Shown here piece by piece: positions 19,358-28,998 of a stretch of DNA of 46,720 bases; within the stretch, counting starts at the first letter, position 1, and every line of letters begins with the position of its first letter. A program made the translations under genes and the position numbers. A model generated the notes under the pieces. It was not told the DNA's origin and searched no databases. It saw nothing but the letters and a program-made list of their open reading frames with translations. The DNA is from Dehalococcoidales bacterium (GTDB taxonomy: Bacteria; Chloroflexota; Dehalococcoidia; Dehalococcoidales; UBA1222). The DNA is taken from NCBI GenBank assembly GCA_016286345.1, contig JAEESL010000007.1:1-46720 (forward strand), in the 5' to 3' direction.

Positions 19358-19402
19358 CGGTAAGATTTGGAGTCCCGTCCTCTTAAACTCCAAATATTAC
19401 CG
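19358..19402. repeat. Intergenic inverted repeat, 15-16 bp stem with one mismatch
   Basis: GGTAAGATTTGGAGT (19359-19373) vs ACTCCAAATATTACC (19387-19401), between convergent genes, no U-tract. Confidence 0.6.
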
Positions 19403-19547
19403 CCTGCAGTCTGTAGATCCCCTGTTATCCAATCTCTCAATCCCTTTTTATATTTGAAAGATCAGTATTTGTTCATAATCGGAGTATGATACTAACAGAT
19501 TAGCACCGGAAAACAGTTGATATAAGCCCCGAGGGGGTTATTTTTGG

Positions 19548-19934
19548 CTATCTGTACATTGCCAGTTCAATGCTGTCCAGATACTGGCACATTGAAAGGT
19601 TGAAACTCTTGTAATCAGCCTTGTTGAATTCAACTGAAGACATTGAAACATCTACATCGACATCTTTAACCTGATTGTACATGGTTATTGAAATCGGAAC
19701 ACCGATTATGGTCGATTTACCGCGGAAGGTAATATTGGCAGCCTCTTCGATCTTCATGATATCTCTCTTGTTGAATATCTCAACAAGATGATTGTCTACG
19801 AGGATCTCAAGACTTCCGTAATACTCATATACGGAACTGAGAGCATTGAGGATTCCGTTCCAACCGGCAGGATATGTTAGTTCCCAACGTGATGTAAGCC
19901 ATGCACCATCCTGTTTTACTCCGATCAGAAGCAT
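19548..19934 (-). CDS. Conserved-looking hypothetical protein, 128 aa
   Basis: Start at MLLIGVKQDGAW with RBS GAGGAGGG; no recognisable family. Confidence 0.5.
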   Translation of the reverse strand: MLLIGVKQDGAWLTSRWELTYPAGWNGILNALSSVYEYYGSLEILVDNHLVEIFNKRDIMKIEEAANITFRGKSTIIGVPISITMYNQVKDVDVDVSMSSVEFNKADYKSFNLSMCQYLDSIELAMYR

Positions 19935-20071
19935 CTGTCCCTCCTCAGCATTTACCCGTATATTTAAGGTTAACACAAAAAAATATCGTTTTTGAATACC
20001 ATTCAAAAAATATTTGGAATAAATTATTTTTATTACAGAAACAGACATTTAAAATGCTAGAATTGAACTGT

Positions 20072-20887
20072 ATGACAGAGAAAAAGAAAGACAACTGGTT
20101 TTTATTCGGAGATATCCACTGCAAGGCCGGACCTCTGAAAAAGTTTTATGAGGAAAACAAAGAGCGTTTATCTCTGGATGAATGCAGTAATAAGATTATC
20201 CTTCTCGGAGACGTCGGATTAAACTTCCATACCAGACGTCCGGGAGATGATGAATTCAGAGCTGAACTGTCATCTCTGCCCTTCACTTATATCTGTCTGC
20301 GCGGAAATCATGAAGCACGTATTTCCTTTGCAAGGGCAGATCATCCCGATGAATGGACTGACATGGAAAAATACGGCGGAACCATAACAGTCGAGAAAAA
20401 ATATCCTCATATTGAATACCTTTCAGACGGACCTGCAGTTTATGAATTCAACGGATATAAGACTCTGAGCCTTCCGGGTGCTTACAGCGTGAGAAGAGGC
20501 TGCAGACATCATGATGACCCGAGCCTGGTCATACATGATGAACTGCTCAGACCGGATGAAATGGATTGCGGTCGGGAGATCATCAAAAACAATAATTCCT
20601 TTGATCTTGTCATTTCACATACATGCCCTCTTAAATATGAACCGAGAGATCTTTTCAGATATGACATTGACCAGACGAAAGTCGATAAAAGCGTTGAAGA
20701 ATTCCTGGATGAAATAGAAGAAAACATCTCCTACAAAAGATGGGCGTTCGGACATTTTCATGCTGAAAGACTGTATCCTGAAAACGATGGAAGAAGACTT
20801 CTGCTGCTGTTTCAGGACAAAGTTGCAGACCTCGGTAAATTCATGAATGCAAGAGCAGATCAGTCCTTTTCAGATATAACCGCCTGA
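20072..20887 (+). CDS. Metallophosphoesterase (calcineurin-like)
   Basis: WFLFGDIHCKAG...ILLGDVGLN...LRGNHEAR...SHTCPLKY...FGHFH metal-binding motifs. Confidence 0.8.
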   Translation: MTEKKKDNWFLFGDIHCKAGPLKKFYEENKERLSLDECSNKIILLGDVGLNFHTRRPGDDEFRAELSSLPFTYICLRGNHEARISFARADHPDEWTDMEKYGGTITVEKKYPHIEYLSDGPAVYEFNGYKTLSLPGAYSVRRGCRHHDDPSLVIHDELLRPDEMDCGREIIKNNNSFDLVISHTCPLKYEPRDLFRYDIDQTKVDKSVEEFLDEIEENISYKRWAFGHFHAERLYPENDGRRLLLLFQDKVADLGKFMNARADQSFSDITA

Positions 20888-20896
20888 CGGATTCGA

Positions 20897-21184
20897 TCAG
20901 TAGGCTCTTCTTCTGATCTGTTTGTCGAATACCTGGCTTTCCACATATGACATCATTTTGTTGTGGACATATGCATACAGAATGGCAGTCAGCACAGGTG
21001 AAGAAACCAGGAGCACCATACCGATCATCTTTTCTCTGAGAAATATACCCGCAACAACGAAACCAACTATCAGGATCAATGACAGAGAAAGAAGCAGTAT
21101 ATTGGACTTTAACCACTCCTTTTTGTAAAAGGAGATCTGCTCTTTGATTTCCTTGAGCGTCATATTGTTGCTTGACTGTCCCAT
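20897..21184 (-). CDS. Small membrane protein, two TM segments
   Basis: MGQSSNNMTLKEIKEQISFYKKEWLKSNILLLSLSLILIVGFVVAGIFL...; start moved to MGQSS (RBS AAAGGGAA). Confidence 0.55.
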   Translation of the reverse strand: MGQSSNNMTLKEIKEQISFYKKEWLKSNILLLSLSLILIVGFVVAGIFLREKMIGMVLLVSSPVLTAILYAYVHNKMMSYVESQVFDKQIRRRAY

Positions 21185-21195
21185 TTCAGTTCCCT

Positions 21196-22722
21196 TTATA
21201 AACTCTTCTTTTTGCTTTTTCTTGTAACAATAAGAAGTATTATGAGCAGAAGCAGGAAAACTCCGAATACTCCTATCAGCAGAAGCGTAGTTGTGTCGTC
21301 CCACCAGTTATGGACAATTGTGAATGAAGTATCGGCATGACCGTCCTGATAGTAGATCCTGACGGAATGGTTCCCTGCAGTCATATTCTTCAGATCATCA
21401 GCGCTGATCTTCACTGTGGTCGAGTCAGTTCCAGTTACTGATGCGGCATTGATTTCTATACCATCGATCACTGTTTTCAGATATTTGGATACATTGCCGT
21501 TTGCAAAAATAACTATACCGTCTTCAGACCCTTTCTTCCATGATCTTACAGAATCATTTTCATTGACCGCATATCCGGGCTGCTCGAATGAAATAATGAC
21601 TGTCCCTGTATAGTTATTAAGGAAATCGACCGTTGCAGTACCAAACGGTGATTCCGGATTCAATGCATATGAAATGCTGTAATCTGTGCCTTTCTGAAGA
21701 GTCCTGTTGCCGACTTTTACTGTTTCAGCAGGAATTGTCTCTGAAGATGATGGTAAACATGCACCAAAAGTTATCTCATAATCAGTCGGAGCAGCAGGCA
21801 TAATAGTGAACGTTCCGTCATACTCACCCTGATAATCACCGATGGCATGAACAGCAACTCTTGCAGTACCGGCATTGATGTTGTCAGATATTTCGACCTC
21901 GTAATCCTTGCCTTCAGTAAGGATAGTGCCTGTCATATTGGCAGTGACATTCAGCCTGGGGATTATCTCAGATCCGGTATAAGAATAGCTTCCTTCTATG
22001 CGGACATTAATATAATCCTTTATTTCCGGCCTGTCCGCTATTTCAAAAGGATAGGAGCCCGTTGTTGTTATATATCCGTATGCAATGACTCTGTAGTAGA
22101 TGGTATGAAGTCCTATCTCAGTGAACTTGGGCGGAGCAGCAAGAGTATAGTTATCCATTTCAGTTCCGTAACGGACCAAGGCTCCTTCAGCGGGATCATC
22201 CACAGTGATTCTTTTAGGCGTCTTGGCAGTTCCGTTATAGTAAACAGTCTCACAGTCAGGAGGCGTGATCTTCATCATTTTGCCGCCATTGGAATTACGC
22301 TGTGATACAACATTCATCCTGTACATGGCAGTCCCTGAATAATACGTATCGGTCTCACTCCCTGTGACAGTGATGATCGCAGTGCCTTCAGATACGGCAG
22401 TAACAACGACTTTTCTTCCTTCAATGGTGACCTTTGCAATGGTATCATCGGAAGACACGGCTGTGACGACAGTATCCTCACCTGCATGTGTCTTATAAGT
22501 CATTTCAACACTGTCACCTACAGGAACAGTGCTCGGAGCATATGTCAGATAAGCATTCTGAAAAGATTTATCAGCCTGAAGTTCGATGCCGGACGTTCCG
22601 GGAACAGTTTCAAAAGTGGCAGGATTATCAGCTGAAACAGCAACAGGTAATAATCCTGCAAATACGAAGATCAGAGAAGTGGAGATCGGTAGAATTAGAC
22701 TCTTAATTATCTTTCCTGACAT
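21196..22722 (-). CDS. Secreted Ig-like/MBG-like repeat protein with C-terminal TM anchor
   Basis: Signal peptide, BIG2-like region (KVTIEGRKVVVTAVSEGTAIITVTG), YNGTAKTPK/YSYTGSEIIPRLNV repeats, C-terminal TM and KKSKKKSL. Confidence 0.7.
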   Translation of the reverse strand: MSGKIIKSLILPISTSLIFVFAGLLPVAVSADNPATFETVPGTSGIELQADKSFQNAYLTYAPSTVPVGDSVEMTYKTHAGEDTVVTAVSSDDTIAKVTIEGRKVVVTAVSEGTAIITVTGSETDTYYSGTAMYRMNVVSQRNSNGGKMMKITPPDCETVYYNGTAKTPKRITVDDPAEGALVRYGTEMDNYTLAAPPKFTEIGLHTIYYRVIAYGYITTTGSYPFEIADRPEIKDYINVRIEGSYSYTGSEIIPRLNVTANMTGTILTEGKDYEVEISDNINAGTARVAVHAIGDYQGEYDGTFTIMPAAPTDYEITFGACLPSSSETIPAETVKVGNRTLQKGTDYSISYALNPESPFGTATVDFLNNYTGTVIISFEQPGYAVNENDSVRSWKKGSEDGIVIFANGNVSKYLKTVIDGIEINAASVTGTDSTTVKISADDLKNMTAGNHSVRIYYQDGHADTSFTIVHNWWDDTTTLLLIGVFGVFLLLLIILLIVTRKSKKKSL

Positions 22723-22860
22723 AGAACTGCTCCTGACAACACTTGATTAATGAAAATGACTATATGTTAATAATAGCCCTTTATTCATTATCAAATAAAG
22801 AACACGAATAATTATACAAAAGATTAAACTCAGTTTTGGAAATCTTTGAAAAAAAAGAAA

Positions 22861-22951
22861 TGGCGGAGGGAGTGGGATTCGAACCCACGGATGCCTATAA
22901 GACATCTACGGTTTTCAAGACCGGCGCCATCGGCCACTCGGCCATCCCTCC
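22861..22951 (-). tRNA. tRNA-Ser (anticodon TGA)
   Basis: GGAGGGATGGCCGAGTGG...CTTGAAAACCG...long variable arm...GTGGGTTCGAATCCCACTCCCTCCGCCA; CCA encoded. Confidence 0.95.
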
Positions 22952-23055
22952 GGACACAAAAGATATTATAAACTATCTATTATCATTTTGTCATATATTT
23001 ATTATCAGGCATAGAAGTCATAAACATCTGTCCTTCTCTGTGATATTATTTAGTT

Positions 23056-24720
23056 ATGCTGTTCGGTAAAAAAAATAAAAAAGAAGATACACCTAAAGTA
23101 TGCATCGTCACACTCAGGTACAAGGACAATGCAATTGAGGAATATACTGTTCCCTACGGAACAAAACTGGACAGCGTCCTGGACGGACATACCACGATAG
23201 AAACACATTGCATCCGCAATATAGATATCGACAGGACCCGTCCTCCCAGATTCAATCAGCCTATCATAGACGCACATAACAACTGCAAAGTCGAAGTTTA
23301 CGGTGAGGTATCTCCTCCTTCCAAATCGGAACAGGAAATACTTCTTAAGGACAAATCCAATATCAGGCTTGCATGTCAGGCAGTCGTTAAGGGCAACTGC
23401 GAAGTAAGACTTCCGCATGAGCAGCTGTGGAGACCGACCAATGAAAAACTCTTTGATATGAAAGGCAATGAACTTAAATTCAACCAGCCTGAATATACGG
23501 AATCATTTGCCAGGACCAAACAGGTAAACAGCACCGGAGATCTCTGCATTGCATATGAAATAGGTATGTGCACACTGAGGGCCGCGTTGTTTGATACTGA
23601 AACAGGAACCAAGCTGGGGGCACTTTCCTGTCTGAATCCCCAGTACGAGTTTGCCCATACCATTGAAGACCGCATGGAATACATCAGACAAGGCGGAGCG
23701 GCAAAACTCTGGGATGTACTTGTAATAGGGCTTAACAAACTGACCGCTGATCTGATCGAAATGCATAATATCAGCCCGGATAAGATAGTCCGTGCCTCGA
23801 TTGTCGGAGATACTCAGCTTATGGAGCATTATCTCGGACCAAACAAAAGTGTTCTCAAGGAAATTCCGCGTGCTGCGCCGGAGACAAGCCACTTCCCTGC
23901 CAAATTCCTTGGTCTGGAGATCGGTGAGAATACAGAATTATTCGTGATTCCCGCTATTGATAATGTCTCATCAAGCAGCGTGATAGCAGGACTGGGAACA
24001 ATTCTCCATAAGGGAGATTACGTACATAATCCACTGCTTCTTATCACTCTTGAAAGCACATCTTCGGTCTGCCTCGTATACAATGGTGTCGCATCCGTTA
24101 TGAATGTTGATACCGGCTGCATCTTCGGAGGAAGCGCTCTTGAATGCGGAGCTCCGTATATCGAAGGCGCAGTGGACCACGTGGGTTTCAACAACGGATA
24201 TCCTTCCATGACGACTCTCTTTGACAAACCTTCTGTCGGCATTGCCGGTACTGCTCTTGTGGATATAGTTGCAGGTCTCATTGATAATAAACTCATCAAA
24301 CGCAACGGTGAACTGGAAAATGGTTATTCATTCTATCAGCTTCCCGAAGAACTTTATATTACAGTCGATGAAATACAGCAGCTGAGAAAAGCCAAGATGC
24401 TGATCAGAACTGCAGTCGATACACTATGCTACAGTCACGGAATCGAATTGAATCAGATCGATGAGGTACATGTATGCGGCGGGTTCGGAACGACATATAA
24501 TCTCGACAGTCTCATAACAGTAGGTCTCCTGCCAAAGTTCCTTGAAATGCATTCATCTGCAATCGGTGATCTTGCCCTTAAAGGCGCAGGGTATTCCGTT
24601 CTCAATTCCACAAATATGCTCAGAATAATGAATGCATACAGAACCGTGAGAACGATCGACACCACTAAGAATCCAAGGTATTCTATGATTTTGACAAGAT
24701 ATCAGAACTTCACAGTATAA
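23056..24720 (+). CDS. RACo-like ASKHA (DUF4445-type) protein with degenerate N-terminal ferredoxin domain
   Basis: Linker NCKVEVYGEVSPPSKSE...NIRLACQAVVKGNCEVRLP, then ASKHA domain IAYEIGMCTLRAALFDTETG...LNPQ..., HVCGGFGTTYNLDSLITVGLLP. The expected CxxxxCGxCxxC cluster ligands are missing. Confidence 0.75.
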   Translation: MLFGKKNKKEDTPKVCIVTLRYKDNAIEEYTVPYGTKLDSVLDGHTTIETHCIRNIDIDRTRPPRFNQPIIDAHNNCKVEVYGEVSPPSKSEQEILLKDKSNIRLACQAVVKGNCEVRLPHEQLWRPTNEKLFDMKGNELKFNQPEYTESFARTKQVNSTGDLCIAYEIGMCTLRAALFDTETGTKLGALSCLNPQYEFAHTIEDRMEYIRQGGAAKLWDVLVIGLNKLTADLIEMHNISPDKIVRASIVGDTQLMEHYLGPNKSVLKEIPRAAPETSHFPAKFLGLEIGENTELFVIPAIDNVSSSSVIAGLGTILHKGDYVHNPLLLITLESTSSVCLVYNGVASVMNVDTGCIFGGSALECGAPYIEGAVDHVGFNNGYPSMTTLFDKPSVGIAGTALVDIVAGLIDNKLIKRNGELENGYSFYQLPEELYITVDEIQQLRKAKMLIRTAVDTLCYSHGIELNQIDEVHVCGGFGTTYNLDSLITVGLLPKFLEMHSSAIGDLALKGAGYSVLNSTNMLRIMNAYRTVRTIDTTKNPRYSMILTRYQNFTV

Positions 24721-24729
24721 GAGGCACAT

Positions 24730-25233
24730 ATGAAAAAGATCATTTCAGTATTATTGGCATCATTATTTATCATCTCATGTTTGACTGGATGTCAGAATAA
24801 TAATAACAACAATCTCCCAAATCCTATATCAGATTCATCCTATGATGAAATAAAATCAGACTACGGGATCAATCTGTCGATACCTGATGATGCGTCAGAT
24901 GCATATTATTCAATAATCAGCAGAGACTCTAAGACATTGCTGATATGTCAGGTCGGATTCAAATACGACAAAGGAAAATACAATTACAGAGGATCAAAAG
25001 TCGTAGACAATGATAATCAGCTGTCAGGTGTTTACTATGATTTCCCAAGAGAGGATGATTTCATCGTTTCCGGGATAAAAGCCGAGATCGAATACGGGGT
25101 CAAAAACGCTGGCATTCTTGCCAAATGGGATATCAGAGACATTCATTATTCACTCTATGCCGAAAATCTTGACGAATCCTCTCTCAAAAACTTCAAGGTT
25201 TTATTGAGTACTCTCATAGAATCAAACGCATAG
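24730..25233 (+). CDS. Lipoprotein of unknown function
   Basis: Signal peptide plus lipobox (FIISCLTGCQNN) and an Asn run. Confidence 0.6.
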   Translation: MKKIISVLLASLFIISCLTGCQNNNNNNLPNPISDSSYDEIKSDYGINLSIPDDASDAYYSIISRDSKTLLICQVGFKYDKGKYNYRGSKVVDNDNQLSGVYYDFPREDDFIVSGIKAEIEYGVKNAGILAKWDIRDIHYSLYAENLDESSLKNFKVLLSTLIESNA

Positions 25234-25234
25234 T

Positions 25235-25897
25235 ATGAAATCCAAGTTTTATGCAGTTAAAAACGGCAGGCAATGCGGGCTTTTCTATACCTGGGATGAT
25301 TGTCTTGCCCAGGTAAAAGGTTTCAAAGGCGCAGAATACAAAAGCTTTGCAACCAGACAGGAAGCCCTGGCTTATCTTCAGGAAACCGATACCGAACAGT
25401 CTTCAATATCCAAGTGGCTTGAAGAAGGCTGGCTTGTAGCCTTCTGTGACGGCAGTTTCGAGGAAAACATTAATCGTTTTTCCTATGGTGTTGTCATCGT
25501 CAATAAGGACGAATCAACAACAGAACTCTCAGGATGTTCAGACAATGAACAGTACATGGCACACAGGAATATCAGCGGAGAGATCCTCGGTGCCGTTCAC
25601 TCCATGAAATATGCTCTTGATAACGGATATTCCAGGCTGGTAATTTTCCATGATCTTCAGGGACTCAGCAAATGGGCGGATCTTGAATGGAAAGCAGATT
25701 CCCCCATCACAAAAAAATATGCTGACGTTGTTAACAATTTCTATAAACTTCAGATAAAAATCAAATTTGAAAAAGTCACCGGGCACAGCAACAATAAATA
25801 CAATGATATGGCTGACCGGCTGGCAAAGAATGCTCTTCATAATAAAGAAATGGACGATCTTTCGATTCTTGAACGCCCTTCCCTGTTTAGCTTCTGA
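25235..25897 (+). CDS. Ribonuclease H with N-terminal viroplasmin (RNHB) domain
   Basis: MKSKFYAVKNGRQCGLFYTWDDCLAQVKGFKGAEYKSFATRQEALAYL; catalytic AFCDGSFE, ISGEILGAVHSM, FHDLQGLSKWAD, VTGHSNNKYNDMADRLAKNA. Confidence 0.92.
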   Translation: MKSKFYAVKNGRQCGLFYTWDDCLAQVKGFKGAEYKSFATRQEALAYLQETDTEQSSISKWLEEGWLVAFCDGSFEENINRFSYGVVIVNKDESTTELSGCSDNEQYMAHRNISGEILGAVHSMKYALDNGYSRLVIFHDLQGLSKWADLEWKADSPITKKYADVVNNFYKLQIKIKFEKVTGHSNNKYNDMADRLAKNALHNKEMDDLSILERPSLFSF

Positions 25898-25909
25898 TTA
25901 CTGTTTCCC

Positions 25910-25936
25910 GCGCACCTGAATGGGATTCAGGTAGTC
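25910..25936 (+). other. tRNA-Pro(GGG) anticodon-arm fragment (relic)
   Basis: GCGCACCTGAATGGGATTCAGGTAGTC matches 31080-31106 of the intact tRNA-Pro at 25 of 27 positions; no D-arm, T-arm or acceptor around it. Confidence 0.7.
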
Positions 25937-26339
25937 ATCCCCTGATAAACGAGAGTCGGTTTTTTATCAGTAACTCGTGCTTGGCCGATATACTTGCCCT
26001 GCCACCGACCGCAACATCGGCCTCCGTCAAAAGGAAGAACGAATAATTGACCCCAGCGTAGCTCGAATTGATGATCCATGTAACGGAATCACCTCGTGCG
26101 ATAGTGCCGGCTTCAAACGGCACTTTAGTGAAACCCGTAAAAAATCATCTGCTGATGCGGGAATGCTAATTAGAGAAACATAAAACAACGCAATAATAAG
26201 ATCTGTGATCAAGGTCTTAAATACCTATATTAAGTTTCACAAAACCCTTCTAAGAATGCTTGTTTCCCTCTATCACAGACTGATGTATCTTTTATGTCTG
26301 TGAATCGTCAAATTGGATCCAAAGCTAAGCGGAGGAAGA

Positions 26340-27083
26340 TCAAACGTTTAAGTTGGTATGGCGAAGGAATTCGCGTGTTCCTTCGTATTGGGGATTGGTG
26401 AAGATCTGGGCAGGTGCGCCCTCTTCAGCAATGATGCCGTTCTCGAGATAGAAGATCCTGTCGGCCACATCTCTGGCAAAACCCATCTCATGGGTCACTA
26501 CGATCATGGTCATGCCGTCCTGGGCAAGCTTCTTCATGATCTGCAGGACTTCGCCAGTCATCTTGGGATCGAGAGCGGAAGTGGGCTCATCGAAGAGCAT
26601 GAGTTTAGGATTCATAGCAAGGGAACGTGCGATGGCCACACGCTGCTGCTGGCCGCCGGACAACTGTCTGGGATAGACATCCTTCTTATCCAGGAGACCC
26701 ACCATCTTCAGCAGTTCGATGGCTTTCTTCTCAGCTTCTTCTTTGGTCATCCTCTTACGGTCGACCGGTGCCATCATGATGTTCTTCTTGACGGTCAGGT
26801 GCTGGAAGAGATTGAACTGCTGGAACACCATACCCATCTCTTCTCGCATGAGATTGAGATCGGTCTTGGGGTCTTCAAGATCCACTCCGTCGACGATGAT
26901 ATCGCCGGACGTGGGAGTCTCCAAATGATTGACACATCGAATCAGAGTGGACTTACCTGAACCGGAAGCACCGATCAGGCATACAACTTCGCCCTCGTTC
27001 ACTGTAAGGTCGATGCCTTTGAGCACCTCCACATCACCGAAAGATTTATGCAGTCTTTTGATTTGTACTATTGGCTTGCTCAC
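26340..27083 (-). CDS. Polar amino-acid ABC transporter ATP-binding protein (GlnQ-like)
   Basis: [66 protein letters not shown]. Confidence 0.95.
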   Translation of the reverse strand: MSKPIVQIKRLHKSFGDVEVLKGIDLTVNEGEVVCLIGASGSGKSTLIRCVNHLETPTSGDIIVDGVDLEDPKTDLNLMREEMGMVFQQFNLFQHLTVKKNIMMAPVDRKRMTKEEAEKKAIELLKMVGLLDKKDVYPRQLSGGQQQRVAIARSLAMNPKLMLFDEPTSALDPKMTGEVLQIMKKLAQDGMTMIVVTHEMGFARDVADRIFYLENGIIAEEGAPAQIFTNPQYEGTREFLRHTNLNV

Positions 27084-27744
27084 GCTGCTGTTTCCTTTCG
27101 ATGCGTTTGATGAAGAATGAGAGTATTGTAATGATGACTAAATACCAGACACCGACATATACATAAGAACCAAAACTCAGGAAAGTGTTTCCCACATATA
27201 TCTTGGCCTGCTGGAACATCTCAGGGAGGCCGATGACCTGCGCAAGAGATGAATCTTTGATGGTAATGATGAACTGATTGGCGAGAGTCGGAATACTGAT
27301 CTTTAGTGCCTGCGGGAGGATGACTTTGATCATAGCTCTGGTACGTGAAAGGCCAAGTGAACGGGCTGCTTCCATCTGCCCCGGATCGACCGCTTGAATG
27401 GCGCCGCGGAAGATCTCTGACATATAAGCACCTGCATTGAGGCTCAGCGTCGCGATTGCAGCTGTGACAATACCGACCTTGAAATCCTCATATACCATCT
27501 GACCCAACTGGGGAACGCCGTACTTGATAATGAACAGCTGAACGATGAAAGGAGTGCCTCTCATGATCCAGACATAGAATCTAGAAATAAGCTGAAGTGG
27601 TTTAATCCTGGAGATACCAAAAAGGCATGAGATCAAACCTAGGAAGAAGGCAATAACAATAGAAACAAGACTGACCCAAATGGTCATCCACAACCCTTGG
27701 AACAAAAACGGGGTTAATTCTGTTACTACTCTGCCTAATTCCAT
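27046..27744 (-). CDS. Polar amino-acid ABC transporter permease
   Basis: [20 protein letters not shown]...[44 protein letters not shown]. Confidence 0.93.
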   Translation of the reverse strand: MELGRVVTELTPFLFQGLWMTIWVSLVSIVIAFFLGLISCLFGISRIKPLQLISRFYVWIMRGTPFIVQLFIIKYGVPQLGQMVYEDFKVGIVTAAIATLSLNAGAYMSEIFRGAIQAVDPGQMEAARSLGLSRTRAMIKVILPQALKISIPTLANQFIITIKDSSLAQVIGLPEMFQQAKIYVGNTFLSFGSYVYVGVWYLVIITILSFFIKRIERKQQREQANSTNQKTA

Positions 27745-27807
27745 TGTCGAATACTCTTAATCAATGTGCGGGATGATGGGTATCACCCCGCACATATGGG
27801 TTCAAAA

Positions 27808-28566
27808 CTAGACAGCCTTGATGTATTTATCAAGGATAGCCTGATAAGTGCCGTTAGCTTTGATGTTGGCAAAGCCTTTATTGAACATCTCAAGCAGTTT
27901 GGCATTCTTGCCCTTCTTGACGGCGAAGCCGTAGGAGGAACCTTTGACCAAATCGGTGATCATGTGGAAACCGTTGCCCTGGGCGATACCATAACCCATT
28001 ACAGGATAGTCTTCGAAACAGGCATCAGCATCGCCGACTTTGACAGCTTCATACATATAGGCAGAATCATCGTAGACGACAACACTCTTGAAACCATACT
28101 GGTCTTTGATGGAATTAGCATAAGTAAGACCTTCGGTGCTGGCTTTAGCGGCTACTGTTTTTCCTTTGAGGTCTTCAAGTTTGGTGATGCCGGGATCCAT
28201 AACTGCACAGCAAACACCACTGTCGAAGTAAGGGGTGGAGAAATCATAGATCTCTTCACGATCAGGTCGGATGGACATACCGGCGATCATACCGTCGATC
28301 TCCCCAGCCTGGACTGCAGTCAGACAAGCATCGAAACCGAGAGCCTGGAGCTCATATGCAAAACCCTGATCGCGGGCGACTGCATCTAAGATCTCGATAT
28401 CGATACCGATATAATTACCACTAGCATCTTTCATTTCAAACGGAGCAAAGACGGTATCAGTACCGATGATGTACTTATCCTTCTTGCTTCCACAACCAGT
28501 AACGAGACATGAACCAATGATGGTGATTGCCAATACTAAGGCAACAACTTTAGAAAGACTCTTCAT
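27808..28566 (-). CDS. Amino-acid ABC transporter substrate-binding lipoprotein
   Basis: SCLVTGCGSKKDKYIIGTDTVFAPFEMKDASGNYIGIDIEILDAVARDQGF...; SBP family 3 pattern. Confidence 0.93.
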   Translation of the reverse strand: MKSLSKVVALVLAITIIGSCLVTGCGSKKDKYIIGTDTVFAPFEMKDASGNYIGIDIEILDAVARDQGFAYELQALGFDACLTAVQAGEIDGMIAGMSIRPDREEIYDFSTPYFDSGVCCAVMDPGITKLEDLKGKTVAAKASTEGLTYANSIKDQYGFKSVVVYDDSAYMYEAVKVGDADACFEDYPVMGYGIAQGNGFHMITDLVKGSSYGFAVKKGKNAKLLEMFNKGFANIKANGTYQAILDKYIKAV

Positions 28567-28691
28567 TGTATTTCCCTTCTCTTTATATTCATATTCGAAA
28601 GCGCCGTTTCAGATACATGTTGTCATTCTAACACAGAATAACCTCGTATGCACCCTTCTCAAACCTTAATAATAAATGAACCTTTGCTTTC

Positions 28692-28820
28692 CTAGAGGAT
28701 TTCTTCTACTGGTATATGGGTGGAATTAAAAACAGTAGCCATAAAGAGTCTGAATGTTTCATCGTAAATCATTATTGTCTTTTCTTCTCTTCCATAGGTG
28801 CGTTTTTCATCAGAATCCCT
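28692..28820 (-). pseudogene. Start-less C-terminal gene fragment (...TYGREEKTIMIYDETFRLFMATVFNSTHIPVEEIL*)
   Basis: Uninterrupted 40+ codon minus-strand frame ending in TAG, with an in-frame stop upstream and no plausible start. Confidence 0.4.
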
Positions 28821-28887
28821 GAATCAATTCGTCAGCGTAATGTGTAGTTCTCATGTTGATAATGCTTTGGTGATACATAATAATTCC

Positions 28888-28923
28888 CTACTGATTCCGA
28901 GCCCAGTTGACGCCCTGAATCCC
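28888..28923 (-). pseudogene. Possible tail fragment of a second DIP1984-like gene
   Basis: Minus-strand GIQGVNWARNQ* resembles ...RIQGLNWTTDLIEQ* of the intact gene at 11738-12196; CAGTTGACGCCCTGAATCC vs CAGTTGAGTCCCTGAATCC. Confidence 0.4.
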
Positions 28924-28954
28924 TTATTTCGTCTAAAAATCAGGTGGTCTATTT

Positions 28955-28993
28955 GATTCCATTCTTGAAAGGCCGTCCCTGTTCAGTTTCTGA
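28955..28993 (+). pseudogene. C-terminal tail of a second RNase H gene
   Basis: Plus-strand DSILERPSLFSF*. ILERPSLFSF* is identical in protein to the end of the intact RNase H at 25235-25897 but carries several synonymous differences. Confidence 0.75.
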
Positions 28994-28998
28994 TTTAT

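Noticed and set aside
22836-23069. Plus-strand ORF MAEGVGFEPTDAYKTSTVFKTGAIGHSAIPP...
   Set aside because: Antisense translation across tRNA-Ser; GVGFEPTD...HSAIPP is a known artefact pattern.
25935-26123. Minus-strand 62-aa ORF MPFEAGTIARGDSVTWIINSS...
   Set aside because: Could be a gene remnant in the cassette border, but no family recognised and no convincing RBS.
26358-26960. 200-aa plus-strand ORF
   Set aside because: Fully antisense to the well-supported GlnQ-like ATPase.
27766-28389. 207-aa plus-strand ORF
   Set aside because: Antisense to the substrate-binding protein gene; no RBS or family signature.
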